Of a DNA stretch of 64,000 nucleotides, positions 8,390 to 16,169 are shown in pieces. The notes under the pieces were generated by a model. It searched no databases. It had not been told where the DNA came from and saw only the letters and a list, made by a program, of their open reading frames with translations. Origin of the DNA: JAXLYX01 sp046351215. GTDB lineage: Bacteria; Myxococcota_A; Polyangia; Polyangiales; Houyiibacteriaceae. The DNA lies in contig JAXLYX010000012.1 of assembly GCA_046351215.1 (NCBI GenBank), positions 124,001-188,000 on the forward strand, written 5' to 3'. Made by a program: the position numbers and the translations under genes. How positions within the stretch are numbered: position 1 is the stretch's first letter; each line of letters begins with the position of its first letter.

Positions 8390-8553
8390 GTCGCACCTCC
8401 CGGGTGTTCCCCCAAGGGATCCTTCGCTCGACGAACCGAGGTCACGTCACCGCCCACAGGGTATCCGTGAGGGGCGCGTCGCCGCAACGCCGGCAGGACG
8501 GGGACGCCGGGTGGGGTGGTAGGATTCCCGGAGCACCGCCAGGAGATCCCTCG

Positions 8554-8982
8554 ATGGCCCCCGAAGAAGCACGCGAGTCCCTGGAGTTCCACGCAGGGTC
8601 CCACGAGGCGATCGAAGATCCTCGCTGGGTGAACGGCTTCCTCGGGATGCTCCGTCCGTATGCAGGGCTCCGGGAGGAGAGCTTCCACTCGGTCATGGAG
8701 TCGCTCCGAGCGCTCGGCCCCTCCCTCGTCGGACCGGAGGTGGACCGTCGGGTCGTGTCGAGCCTCTGGGGCATCTGCCACCTGGCGCGCGCCTGGGGCG
8801 TCCATCCCGAGGGGATGCTCCGGCGGAACGGGCTGATCTCGCACGAGGACGTGCACAGGCTCGAGGGATGGATCGAGACCATCTCGAATGCGACGATGTG
8901 GACCCTCGAGGGAGACCTCGAAGAGGCCTTCCGGGACTACGATTCCGCGAAGCCTCCCGCGGGGCCCGAAGGCGCGTGGTAA
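8554..8982 (+). CDS. Conserved-looking acidic protein of unknown function
   Basis: A 142-residue soluble, mostly helical, acidic protein that I do not recognise. The start ATG 8554 is set by AGGAG at 8541-8545; a longer frame upstream to 8404 has a composition unlike protein. It is rich in Glu, Arg and Trp (WVNGFLGMLRPYAGLREESF, SSLWGICHLARAWGVHPEG), with no signal peptide or membrane span. It ends 31 bases before the P450 gene on the same strand and could be cotranscribed with it. Confidence 0.6.
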   Translation: MAPEEARESLEFHAGSHEAIEDPRWVNGFLGMLRPYAGLREESFHSVMESLRALGPSLVGPEVDRRVVSSLWGICHLARAWGVHPEGMLRRNGLISHEDVHRLEGWIETISNATMWTLEGDLEEAFRDYDSAKPPAGPEGAW

Positions 8983-9013
8983 CTTCCGTGCGTCCACCTC
9001 GTACGGAAGACGC

Positions 9014-10372
9014 ATGAGCTCCACCGCCCCGGCTTCGTCCCTCCCGTCCTTCCTCCGGAACACCGCGTTCGAGCGCTTCGGTCTCGGCGAGCTCGTCCGG
9101 TTCCAGAAGGATCCCCTCGGCCTGCTCGAAGAGCGACAGCGCGAAGGGGACATGGAGCCTCGGTGGATGGCGGGGCGGCACATCCTCTACCTCCACGCGC
9201 CCGAGGACGTGGAGTGGATGCTCCGGCAGCGCTCCGACGTGCTCATCAAGGACGAGTTCCTGCGGAACGTCGACCGCATCATCGGAAGCGGCGTGCTCAT
9301 CAGCGAGGGCGACTTCTGGCGGAGGCAGCGCGGCCTGATGGCGCATGCGTTCACGCCGCGGCGGATCGCCGCCTACGTCGCGCCCATGGCCGGGATCGGC
9401 GCGCGCTTCGCGGACTCGCTCGCCGACGGCTCGGTGATCGACGTCCACGACGCGATGAACCGCGTCACGATGGAGATCGTCGCCAAGACCCTCTTCGATG
9501 CCGACGTCGCGGACGAGGGCGGCAAGGTCGGGCGCGCGATCGAGGACGTGATGGTCTACTACGCCAACTCGCTCGAGATGGTGCTGAACGTCCCCGACTG
9601 GTTCCCCTCGCCGACGATGCGGCGCTTCGTGCGGGCGAGGGAGTCCGTGCGCGACATCATCGATCGGATCATCCGCGAGCGCAGCACGGGCGAGGTGGAT
9701 CGCGGCGATCTCCTCGGTGCGCTCCTCCTCGCCCGCGACGAGGATGGCAAGCCGATGGATCCCGTGCAGCTCCGGGACGAATGCGTGACGCTCTTCCTCG
9801 CGGGGCACGAGACGACCTCGCTGCTCCTGGCCCACGTCCTCTACGCGCTCTCGAGCCATCCCGAGGTCGTGACCAAGCTCCGCGAGGAGATCGACCGCGT
9901 GCTCGGCGACCGCGAGCCCACCGCCGAGGACGTGAAGGAGCTCGTCTACACGGAGCGCGTGCTGAACGAGGGCCTCCGGCTCTATCCGTCCGCGTGGGCC
10001 CTCGGGCGCGAGGCGGTCACCGACGTGACGATCCGCGGGCGCACGTACCCCAAGGGAACGCAGATCATGGCGAGCCAGTGGGCCATGCACCGCGACCCCC
10101 GCCACTACCGCGATCCGCTTCGCTTCGACCCGGATCGTTGGACGCCCGAGATGAGGAAGGCGCTCCCGCGTGGCGCGTATTTCCCCTTCGGCGATGGACC
10201 GCGCGTCTGCATCGGGAACCACTTCGCGATGCTCGAGGCGCAGATCCTCCTCGTACAGCTCGTCCGCCGGCTCTCGCTCTCGGTCGAGCCGGGACAGGAG
10301 CTCGACTTCGCGCCCTCGATCACGCTGCGTGTGCGGGACGGCGTGAAGATGCGCGTCTCGAAGCGCCGCTGA
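9014..10372 (+). CDS. Cytochrome P450
   Basis: A 452-residue P450 monooxygenase without a membrane anchor. The I-helix oxygen-activation motif is AGHETT (263-268), the K-helix ExxR is ERVLNEGLRLYP, the meander carries FDPDRWTPE, and the heme loop is FPFGDGPRVCIG with proximal ligand Cys399. The sequence around these motifs resembles the CYP102/CYP110-like fatty-acid and terpene hydroxylases, but a substrate cannot be assigned; no reductase or ferredoxin is encoded nearby, so redox partners must come from elsewhere. The hotdog thioesterase gene follows 77 bases downstream on the same strand. The ATG has GGAAG in front. Confidence 0.95.
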   Translation: MSSTAPASSLPSFLRNTAFERFGLGELVRFQKDPLGLLEERQREGDMEPRWMAGRHILYLHAPEDVEWMLRQRSDVLIKDEFLRNVDRIIGSGVLISEGDFWRRQRGLMAHAFTPRRIAAYVAPMAGIGARFADSLADGSVIDVHDAMNRVTMEIVAKTLFDADVADEGGKVGRAIEDVMVYYANSLEMVLNVPDWFPSPTMRRFVRARESVRDIIDRIIRERSTGEVDRGDLLGALLLARDEDGKPMDPVQLRDECVTLFLAGHETTSLLLAHVLYALSSHPEVVTKLREEIDRVLGDREPTAEDVKELVYTERVLNEGLRLYPSAWALGREAVTDVTIRGRTYPKGTQIMASQWAMHRDPRHYRDPLRFDPDRWTPEMRKALPRGAYFPFGDGPRVCIGNHFAMLEAQILLVQLVRRLSLSVEPGQELDFAPSITLRVRDGVKMRVSKRR

Positions 10373-10449
10373 GCCTGGTTCGGGAGGCGCGGCTCGGCTC
10401 ACTCGCCTCGGCGCTTCCGTGGTATCCCTCCGCGCGAAGGAGCCCTCGC

Positions 10450-10854
10450 ATGCCATCGCCCGGTGATCGCGCCGAAGCCAGCCTCGTCGTCCGCCCCGAA
10501 GACACCGCTCGCCACTTGCTCGACTCGCCGGGCGACGTGTTTCCCGAGGTGCTCGCCACGGCGAAGATGATCGCGCTCATGGAGCTCGCGGCCTCGAGGC
10601 TCCTGAAGCCGGAGCTCGCGCCCGGACAGCTCTCGGTCGGCGTGGGCGTCACCGTCACGCATCTCGCTCCGACGCCGGTCGGGATGGAGGCGCGTGCCGT
10701 CGCGACCTACCTGGGCACGGAGGGCAAGCTCCATCGTTTCAAGGTCGAGGTCTCGGACGCGGGTGGCGTCGTCGGCCGCGGCGAGCATACGCGCGCGATC
10801 ATCGACGAGGCCCGGCTCGTCGCGGGGGCGGCGTCGCGAGGAAAGCCGGGCTGA
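10450..10854 (+). CDS. Hotdog thioesterase with FlK-type catalytic triad
   Basis: A 134-residue hotdog-fold protein that should hydrolyse a small acyl-CoA. Its residues match the fluoroacetyl-CoA thioesterase FlK with a constant offset of five: Thr37, Glu45 and His71 (FlK Thr42, Glu50, His76), plus Gly64 and Phe31 at the places of FlK Gly69 and Phe36; I compare from memory of FlK numbering. Motifs are FPEVLATAKMIALMELAA and VTVTHLAPTPVGM. FlK-like proteins are widespread in bacteria that make no fluoroacetate, so the real substrate may be another small toxic acyl-CoA. It sits on the same strand just after a P450, and converges with the histidine kinase gene. ATG 10450 lies right after a CGAAGGAG-rich stretch. 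Confidence 0.85.
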   Translation: MPSPGDRAEASLVVRPEDTARHLLDSPGDVFPEVLATAKMIALMELAASRLLKPELAPGQLSVGVGVTVTHLAPTPVGMEARAVATYLGTEGKLHRFKVEVSDAGGVVGRGEHTRAIIDEARLVAGAASRGKPG

Positions 10855-10872
10855 AGTCTCGACGTCGGCGGA

Positions 10873-12618
10873 TCACTCGCCCCGCGCGCTGCCCGGCTGA
10901 GACCTCCGCTTCCACAGCGACGCGATCCTCTCGGTGAGCTGCTGCGCCGAGAAGGGCTTCGCGAGGTAGGCGAGCGACTTCGTCTCGATGCCCCGGCGCA
11001 AGAGCTCGCTCTCGACGTAGGCGGAGCAGACGAGCACGGGGAAGGCCGGATCGCGCGCACGGAGTCGGTCGATGAGCTCGCGTGTGGGCATGCCCGGCAT
11101 CATCGCGTCGGTGCAGAGGACGTCCACCTCGTGGCTCGTCGCCAGCTCGAGCGCCGAGTCGGCGTCCTTCGCCTCGAGGATCTCGGCGCCTGCCGAGGCC
11201 AGCATCTGGGCCACGGCCCTACGGACTCGGGGATCGTCGTCGACGACGAGGACGTGGCAACCACGGAGATCGGTGATGGCGCGCTCGGGCTTCGCGGGCT
11301 CGATCTCGAGGCCCGAGTGCGAGGGCAGGCGGATGAGGACCTCGGTCCCTTCCCCGAGCTTGCTCCTCACGCTCACCTGTCCGTGATGCTGCTCGACGAT
11401 CGCCTTGACCGACGCGAGGCCGAGCCCCGTCCCACCGCTTCCCTTGGTGGTGAAGAACGGCTCGAAGATCTTGGTCACGGTCTCGTCGTCCATCCCCGTG
11501 CCGCTGTCGCGCACGAAGACGTCGCCCTGTCCGTCGTCGCTGCGCGACGCACCGAGGAGGAGCTCGCCGCCGTTCGGCATCGCGTGGATCGAGTTCAGGG
11601 TGAGGTTCAGGAGCGCCTGCTTGAGCTGCCCTCGATCCATCGACACGTGCAGCGCGTCCGCCGCCGCGACCTGCAGGGTCACGTTCGGCGGGAGCGTGCG
11701 CTCGATCGCGCGAGCCATCGTCCCGAGCTCGCTCCCGACGTCGAAGACCTCGCGGTCGAGGATCGAGCGCTGCCCGAGCGCGAGGAGCTGCTTGGCGAGG
11801 GACGAGGTCTGCTGACAGACGTCGAGGATGTCGCGACTGACGGTCCTCGCCTGCTCGGCCGAGAGGGCTCCCTTGCCGATGCGTTCCGCCTGGAACGTCA
11901 GGAACTGGAGCGAGTTGTTGATGTCGTGGGCGACGCTCCCCGCCATCTGACCCATGAGCTCGTGCTTCTGCGCCTCGGCCATCTGGCGGAGCACCTGCTC
12001 ACGACGTTCGTTGGCTTCTTCGGCTTCGAGTCGTGCCCGACGCTCGGATTCCGCGGCGGCGCGGAGCTCGTCGAGCGTGGTGCCGAGTCGACGGATGACG
12101 ACGACGATGCCGACCACGAGCACCGACGAGAGCGCCACGTACGTCGCGAGCATCCGGACCAGATTCACGGGCTCGCGCAGGTCCGCTAGCACCGTCGAGT
12201 AGTGCGGATTCCGGGCCGCGAGGGACCATGCGACGCCCATCAGGACGATGGTCAGCCCCCAGACGATGCCAGCCCATCGGGGACCGAAGAGGATCCCGGC
12301 GACGATCACCGCGATGGCGGAGCCGGTGATGTTGGCCGGTGCGGCTCCCGCGGTCACCCCCGAGCCGAAGACGACGACCGCGAGCGCGAAGAGCATGATG
12401 CCGCCGCGGAGACGGAAGCTGAGGCGACGTATGGCGCTCGCGATCCCCGCCGCCAGCACCGTGACCGCGACCCAGAAGCTGCCGCGGAGGTCGGTGAAGA
12501 GGAAGACCGTCCACAGGCAGGCGAGCAGGGCGAGCGCGCGCGTGCTCGCGTCGAGGAATTCGGCGCGCCACGGCTCGATCCCGGGATCGGGCTGCTCGGG
12601 CATGGGAGCGGAGAGCAT
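10873..12618 (-). CDS. Membrane hybrid histidine kinase with receiver domain
   Basis: A 581-residue sensor: about five or six membrane spans (about 30-180: ALALLACLWTVFLFT, WVAVTVLAAGIASAI, GIMLFALAVVVFGSG, IVAGILFGPRWAGIVWG, VALSSVLVVGIVVVI), a coiled-coil linker, a dimerisation/phosphotransfer helix with GSVAHDINNSLQFL, an ATPase domain (NLTLNSIHAMPNGG, DSGTGMDD, GGTGLGLASVKAIV) and a C-terminal receiver domain (HVLVVDDDPRVRR, CTDAMMPGMP, YLAKPF). No DNA-binding output is attached. It is divergent from the Cache-sensor/ion-channel unit with a shared 138-base promoter region, suggesting co-regulation. ATG 12603 (MPEQPDPG) is a possible alternative start. Confidence 0.9.
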   Translation of the reverse strand: MLSAPMPEQPDPGIEPWRAEFLDASTRALALLACLWTVFLFTDLRGSFWVAVTVLAAGIASAIRRLSFRLRGGIMLFALAVVVFGSGVTAGAAPANITGSAIAVIVAGILFGPRWAGIVWGLTIVLMGVAWSLAARNPHYSTVLADLREPVNLVRMLATYVALSSVLVVGIVVVIRRLGTTLDELRAAAESERRARLEAEEANERREQVLRQMAEAQKHELMGQMAGSVAHDINNSLQFLTFQAERIGKGALSAEQARTVSRDILDVCQQTSSLAKQLLALGQRSILDREVFDVGSELGTMARAIERTLPPNVTLQVAAADALHVSMDRGQLKQALLNLTLNSIHAMPNGGELLLGASRSDDGQGDVFVRDSGTGMDDETVTKIFEPFFTTKGSGGTGLGLASVKAIVEQHHGQVSVRSKLGEGTEVLIRLPSHSGLEIEPAKPERAITDLRGCHVLVVDDDPRVRRAVAQMLASAGAEILEAKDADSALELATSHEVDVLCTDAMMPGMPTRELIDRLRARDPAFPVLVCSAYVESELLRRGIETKSLAYLAKPFSAQQLTERIASLWKRRSQPGSARGE

Positions 12619-12756
12619 ACCGCCTCGGGACCGGGGGCTGTCGAGGACCCGGGGCCACGAGCGCCACGGAGGTGGGCCGCGAGGTCGGTCTTGCCGAGCG
12701 CGAGCGCCGACAGGCAAGCTCGGGCTTCCCTTCCTGCCCCTCCCCAGGAGCGCTCC

Positions 12757-13902
12757 ATGAGATTCTCGCGAGACGCACCCCGTGCGCTCATCGTCTCGAT
12801 CGTCGTCGTCGTCGCCGCGATGACCCTCGCCTCCGACCGGATCCTCGGCGCGACGACGAGCTCGGTCGAGCAGAGCGAGATCGCGACGATGAAGTCGATC
12901 GTCGACTCGCAGCTCCGGGACTCCGCGACGAACGCGCTGGCGCGGGCGGAGATGTTGGCTTCGACCGTCTGCCTCCGGAACGCTCTCGCCGCACGGGACC
13001 GCCCCACGTTGCTCCACGAGACCCAGGCCCTCTTCGCCGAGCAGCGCGAGAAGTACGGGGTGGACCAGCTGCAGTTCCACGTCCCGCCGGCGACGTCGTT
13101 CCTGAGGCTCCAGGCCCCCGAGAACCATGGCGACGATCTGACGAGGTTCCGGCCGATGGTGGTGGAGGTGAACCGCGAGCACGTGGCGCGGAAAGGTGTC
13201 GCGATCGCCCGCTCGGGCCCGGCGATCTTCGGGATCGCGCCCGTCAGCGATCTCGACGGACACCACGTCGGGAGCGTCGAGGTCGGTCTCGACTTCGGGG
13301 CCGTGCTCGACCGGATCAAGGCGGCCTACGGGCTCGAGCTCACGCTCTTCATCGAGGAAGAGCCACTCCGGGAGTTCGCGCGTGGCATCCGCCCCGGCGT
13401 CCTCACGGAGGCGAATCGGGTCGGGCACGTGATGAAGGTCCACTCGACGAATTGGGCGCTCATGCGCCGCCTCGTGGGAGCCGAGGAATTGCGCGTGATC
13501 GAGGAGCCGGAGCACTACACGCGGGAGGCGCTCGGCGTTCCGTACGGGGTCGTCGTGCTCCCGATCCGGAGCACCTCGGGGCGAGAGCTCGGGGCGATCG
13601 TCGTCGCGAAGGATTTCTCGCCCACGCGGGGAGCCACCGGACGCTCGCGCGTGCTCCAGGGGCTCCTCGCGGTCTTCTCGATCGTCCTCCTGATGGGCGT
13701 GGTGGTGATCGTCATCCGAGGGTTCCTCCTCGGGCCGCTCGGGACGATCCGCGAACGCTTCGCGCGGACACGGGCCGGCGAGGAGGTTCCGCCGGATCCG
13801 GAGGACGCGAAGCTCTGCGAGGAGCTCGCCGCGCTCGCGAAGGAGCACGAGCTCTTCGCCGCCGCGCGGAAGGGAACGGGCGGCGCCGAGGAGGCACCAT
13901 GA
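12757..13902 (+). CDS. Membrane-bound Cache-domain sensor protein lacking an output domain
   Basis: A 381-residue protein with an N-terminal membrane span (about 8-28, ALIVSIVVVVAAMTLAS), a large extracytoplasmic region (about 30-300) and a second span (about 305-328, LLAVFSIVLLMGVVVIVIRG). The periplasmic part reads like a double Cache module of the chemoreceptor type (GPAIFGIAPVSDLDGHHVG, SVEVGLDFGAVLDRIK). Such a layout usually ends in a kinase, cyclase or methyl-accepting domain, but here only about 50 cytoplasmic residues follow (LGPLGTIRERFARTRAGEE), so the output is missing. The stop overlaps the ion-channel start (ATGA). AGGAG at 12746-12750 supports ATG 12757. The natural inference is that it senses a small ligand and acts through the channel protein. 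Confidence 0.85.
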   Translation: MRFSRDAPRALIVSIVVVVAAMTLASDRILGATTSSVEQSEIATMKSIVDSQLRDSATNALARAEMLASTVCLRNALAARDRPTLLHETQALFAEQREKYGVDQLQFHVPPATSFLRLQAPENHGDDLTRFRPMVVEVNREHVARKGVAIARSGPAIFGIAPVSDLDGHHVGSVEVGLDFGAVLDRIKAAYGLELTLFIEEEPLREFARGIRPGVLTEANRVGHVMKVHSTNWALMRRLVGAEELRVIEEPEHYTREALGVPYGVVVLPIRSTSGRELGAIVVAKDFSPTRGATGRSRVLQGLLAVFSIVLLMGVVVIVIRGFLLGPLGTIRERFARTRAGEEVPPDPEDAKLCEELAALAKEHELFAAARKGTGGAEEAP

Positions 13903-15065
13903 CGATCGTGCGGAACGTCGCGATCCTCGCGGCTCTCATCGCCCTCGGAGCGGCCACCGTGCGTGCGGACGAGCCCTCGGTCGCAGGCACGGCGGGAATG
14001 CCCGTGGTCTCGGCCCCGCTCCCGGCGGCGTCCTCTCCGGAACCCGAGGAGGCTCGCCCGCTCACGGCGATCCCACTCGAGGTCGGACTTCCCGTCGTCG
14101 TCCGGGCGGCCCTCGCCTACGTGGACGTCACGGCGGTGGACGAGAACGAAGAGACCTTCGACGGGACGGTCGATGCGAGGATGGTCTGGCTCGACCCGCG
14201 CCTCCGATACGACCCTTCCGAGGCCCCGAGAGGGTACCGGGAGTACCGAGGTCCCGAGGCCGTCGCGAAGCTCGACACGCTGTGGTCGCCCGACGTTGCG
14301 CTCGCCAATCTGCGCGGGGAGCCCGAGCGGCAGGACCTCGGGCTGCGGATCTTCCCCGACGGATCCGTCGAGCTGCTCCAGAGGACCACCGGGACGTTCG
14401 CCGTCTCGATGGACGTCGAGCGGTTCCCCTTCGACCGACAGTCGCTCACCGTCGAGTTGGTTTCGCGGCGCGAGAACGAGGACCAGATGGTCTTCGACTA
14501 CCAACAGCCGGATCTCGATTTCAGTCGGGTCGATCCCTCGATCGAGATCCCGGGCTGGAGCATCGCGCTCGTCGATCTCGTCCGAGTTCCGCTCGCGGGT
14601 TGGCACGGAGAGACGTACTCACGCATCCGCTTCGAGCTCGACATCGACCGCGACGCGGCCGAGACCATTCCCTCGCTCTTCGTGCCCCTCTTCGCGTCGC
14701 TCCTGATCCCGCTCCTCGCCACCTGGCTGAACAAGATGGACGAGGGCGAATTCCGCATCGAGGCCTTCGAGCTGACGAACATCGTGATCGGCGGTCTCTT
14801 CGCCGTCATCGCCCTGAACTTCACGATCAACGCGGAGCGGAGCCTCTTGGCGCACGGGACCAACACCGTGGCGCGTCTCTTCGGGCTCAACTACCTCACC
14901 CTCGCGCTCAGCTTCGGCGTGAACGTGGCGCTCTTCCGTTTCGGCGCGGTGCGTCGCTTCTTCGGCCGCCACGTCCAGGAAGAGGTCTTCCACTACGTCT
15001 CCTGGGCCCTGCCCGTCCTCGTCGCCAGCTCGGCGATCGCCCTCGTGCTGCTCGCGCGCGTCTGA
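13899..15065 (+). CDS. Pentameric ligand-gated ion channel (Cys-loop/Pro-loop receptor) homologue
   Basis: A 388-residue protein with a signal peptide (about 1-23), a beta-sandwich extracellular domain and four membrane spans. Receptor hallmarks: LWSPDVALAN (128-137), the counterpart of the WxPDxxxxN strand of acetylcholine receptors, and RFPFDRQSLTVEL (175-187), the 'Pro-loop' core FPFD without the two loop cysteines, as in other bacterial members such as GLIC and ELIC. M1 is about 257-277, M2 about 286-311, M3 about 326-346 and M4 about 366-386. It should form a gated pore in the inner membrane; ligand and ion selectivity cannot be read. Translationally coupled to the Cache sensor (ATGA, 13899-13902). 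Confidence 0.8.
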   Translation: MTIVRNVAILAALIALGAATVRADEPSVAGTAGMPVVSAPLPAASSPEPEEARPLTAIPLEVGLPVVVRAALAYVDVTAVDENEETFDGTVDARMVWLDPRLRYDPSEAPRGYREYRGPEAVAKLDTLWSPDVALANLRGEPERQDLGLRIFPDGSVELLQRTTGTFAVSMDVERFPFDRQSLTVELVSRRENEDQMVFDYQQPDLDFSRVDPSIEIPGWSIALVDLVRVPLAGWHGETYSRIRFELDIDRDAAETIPSLFVPLFASLLIPLLATWLNKMDEGEFRIEAFELTNIVIGGLFAVIALNFTINAERSLLAHGTNTVARLFGLNYLTLALSFGVNVALFRFGAVRRFFGRHVQEEVFHYVSWALPVLVASSAIALVLLARV

Positions 15066-15107
15066 GGACCGTACCTCTCCGATTTCGTGACGGGTCGGGC
15101 GTCCTCG

Positions 15108-15139
15108 CTCCGAGCGGATCCGAGCGATACCGCTCGGAG
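15108..15139 (+). promoter_or_regulatory. Hairpin that buries the ribosome site of the next gene
   Basis: A perfect 10-base stem, CTCCGAGCGG (15108-15117) with CCGCTCGGAG (15130-15139), around a 12-base loop. The right arm contains most of the GGAGG Shine-Dalgarno sequence (15136-15140) of the gene starting at 15147. The loop holds a second copy of the left arm core, CCGAGCG (15120-15126), which can pair with the same right arm through a 4-base loop, so two exclusive structures are possible. It also lies 42 bases past the ion-channel stop and could act as a weak terminator, although no T-run follows. Confidence 0.5.
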
Positions 15140-15146
15140 GTCGACG

Positions 15147-16169
15147 ATGACGGCACGAAGAGAACGCGGGAAGGGTGCCTTTCCTCTGGCCCTTTCGATG
15201 GGCATGGTCGCGGGCCTCGGGCTCTGGGCTCCGGCGCCCGTGTGCGCCGATGTCGTGGAGAGCTACCGAAACGGCGAGATCGGGTACTCCGGCACTCGCG
15301 CCGTGGACATCTCGTCGCTGAACCTGTCGGCGAGCGGTTACGGGTTCAACGGCACGACGTTCACCGACGGTGGCGAGTGGTGCATCGGGGTGCTGCCCAA
15401 CGCGCTCGGCTACGACATCTCGCCCCTGCTCCGATTCGAGGGACTGAGCGCTCCCACAGACCACCGTCTGGTGTCGGCGATGCTCGAGCTCCGTGTGGTC
15501 TATTGGGGCGTGCCGGGGCAGAAGGTCCGCCTTCGCTATCTGGCGCAGCCGTGGGCGACCACGGTCGCGAACGATGGAACGGGGGTCGGCTGGCGGACGC
15601 GCGACGTGGGCCTCCCATGGACCGTTCCGGGCGCGCTCGGCGAGGGCAGCGACGTCCTCGCCGGCATCGCCTCCGTCTCGCCGGACCTGGGCCAGGGCAC
15701 CACGACGATCGCGATCCCGCTCGACGTGCCGACCGTGGAGCAGTGGATCTCGGATCCGTCCCGGAACCACGGCGTGATCGTCCACACCGATCTCGTCGAT
15801 CAGCACGTCGGCGTCGAGCCTCCACTCGCGGCCGATGTGGCGGCGCGTCCGAGGCTCGTCCTCGTGTTCGTTCCTGGCGCGGGTTCCTCCGGGGCCCCGG
15901 ACGGCGGAACGGGAGCGGGCGGAGGTGGCGCCACCGGCGGAACCGATCCCGACGGAGGCGCAGGCGGCGGCTCGGGCTCCCCGGGGAGAGCTTCGAACGG
16001 CGGTTGCAGTGTCACGGAGGGCGCCGCATCGCGCCACCCGTGGACCGTGCTCGTGGCGGCCGCGCTCGGAGCGTTCCTCCGGCGGCCGCGGAAGCGCTCG
16101 CTCAGGCCGTCGGCAGGCCCGCGCCGCGCCAGCGGATCATTCCGCCCGAGAGGTTCGCGACCTTCGTGA
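15147..16169 (+). CDS. Exported DNRLRE-like protein with MYXO-CTERM-type sorting tail
   Basis: A 340-residue protein: signal peptide to about residue 35 (SMGMVAGLGLWAPAPVCA), a beta-rich domain of about 230 residues (RLVSAMLELRVVYWGVPGQK, VPTVEQWISDPSRNHGVIV) like the DNRLRE repeat-stalk proteins, a Gly/Asp/Thr linker (about 255-290), then GGCSVTEGAA, a hydrophobic span (WTVLVAAALGAFL) and RRPRKR, the tripartite pattern of the myxobacterial MYXO-CTERM sorting signal. About 22 further residues follow the basic cluster, and this tail overlaps the 3' end of the convergent persulfide dioxygenase gene by 68 bases, which is unusual. GGAGG at 15136-15140 sets the start. Confidence 0.85.
   Translation: MTARRERGKGAFPLALSMGMVAGLGLWAPAPVCADVVESYRNGEIGYSGTRAVDISSLNLSASGYGFNGTTFTDGGEWCIGVLPNALGYDISPLLRFEGLSAPTDHRLVSAMLELRVVYWGVPGQKVRLRYLAQPWATTVANDGTGVGWRTRDVGLPWTVPGALGEGSDVLAGIASVSPDLGQGTTTIAIPLDVPTVEQWISDPSRNHGVIVHTDLVDQHVGVEPPLAADVAARPRLVLVFVPGAGSSGAPDGGTGAGGGGATGGTDPDGGAGGGSGSPGRASNGGCSVTEGAASRHPWTVLVAAALGAFLRRPRKRSLRPSAGPRRASGSFRPRGSRPS

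Noticed and set aside
12619..13848. N-terminal continuation of the hybrid kinase frame
   Set aside because: Low-complexity Arg/Asp/His-rich translation opposite the Cache sensor; the kinase domain begins at about 12618.
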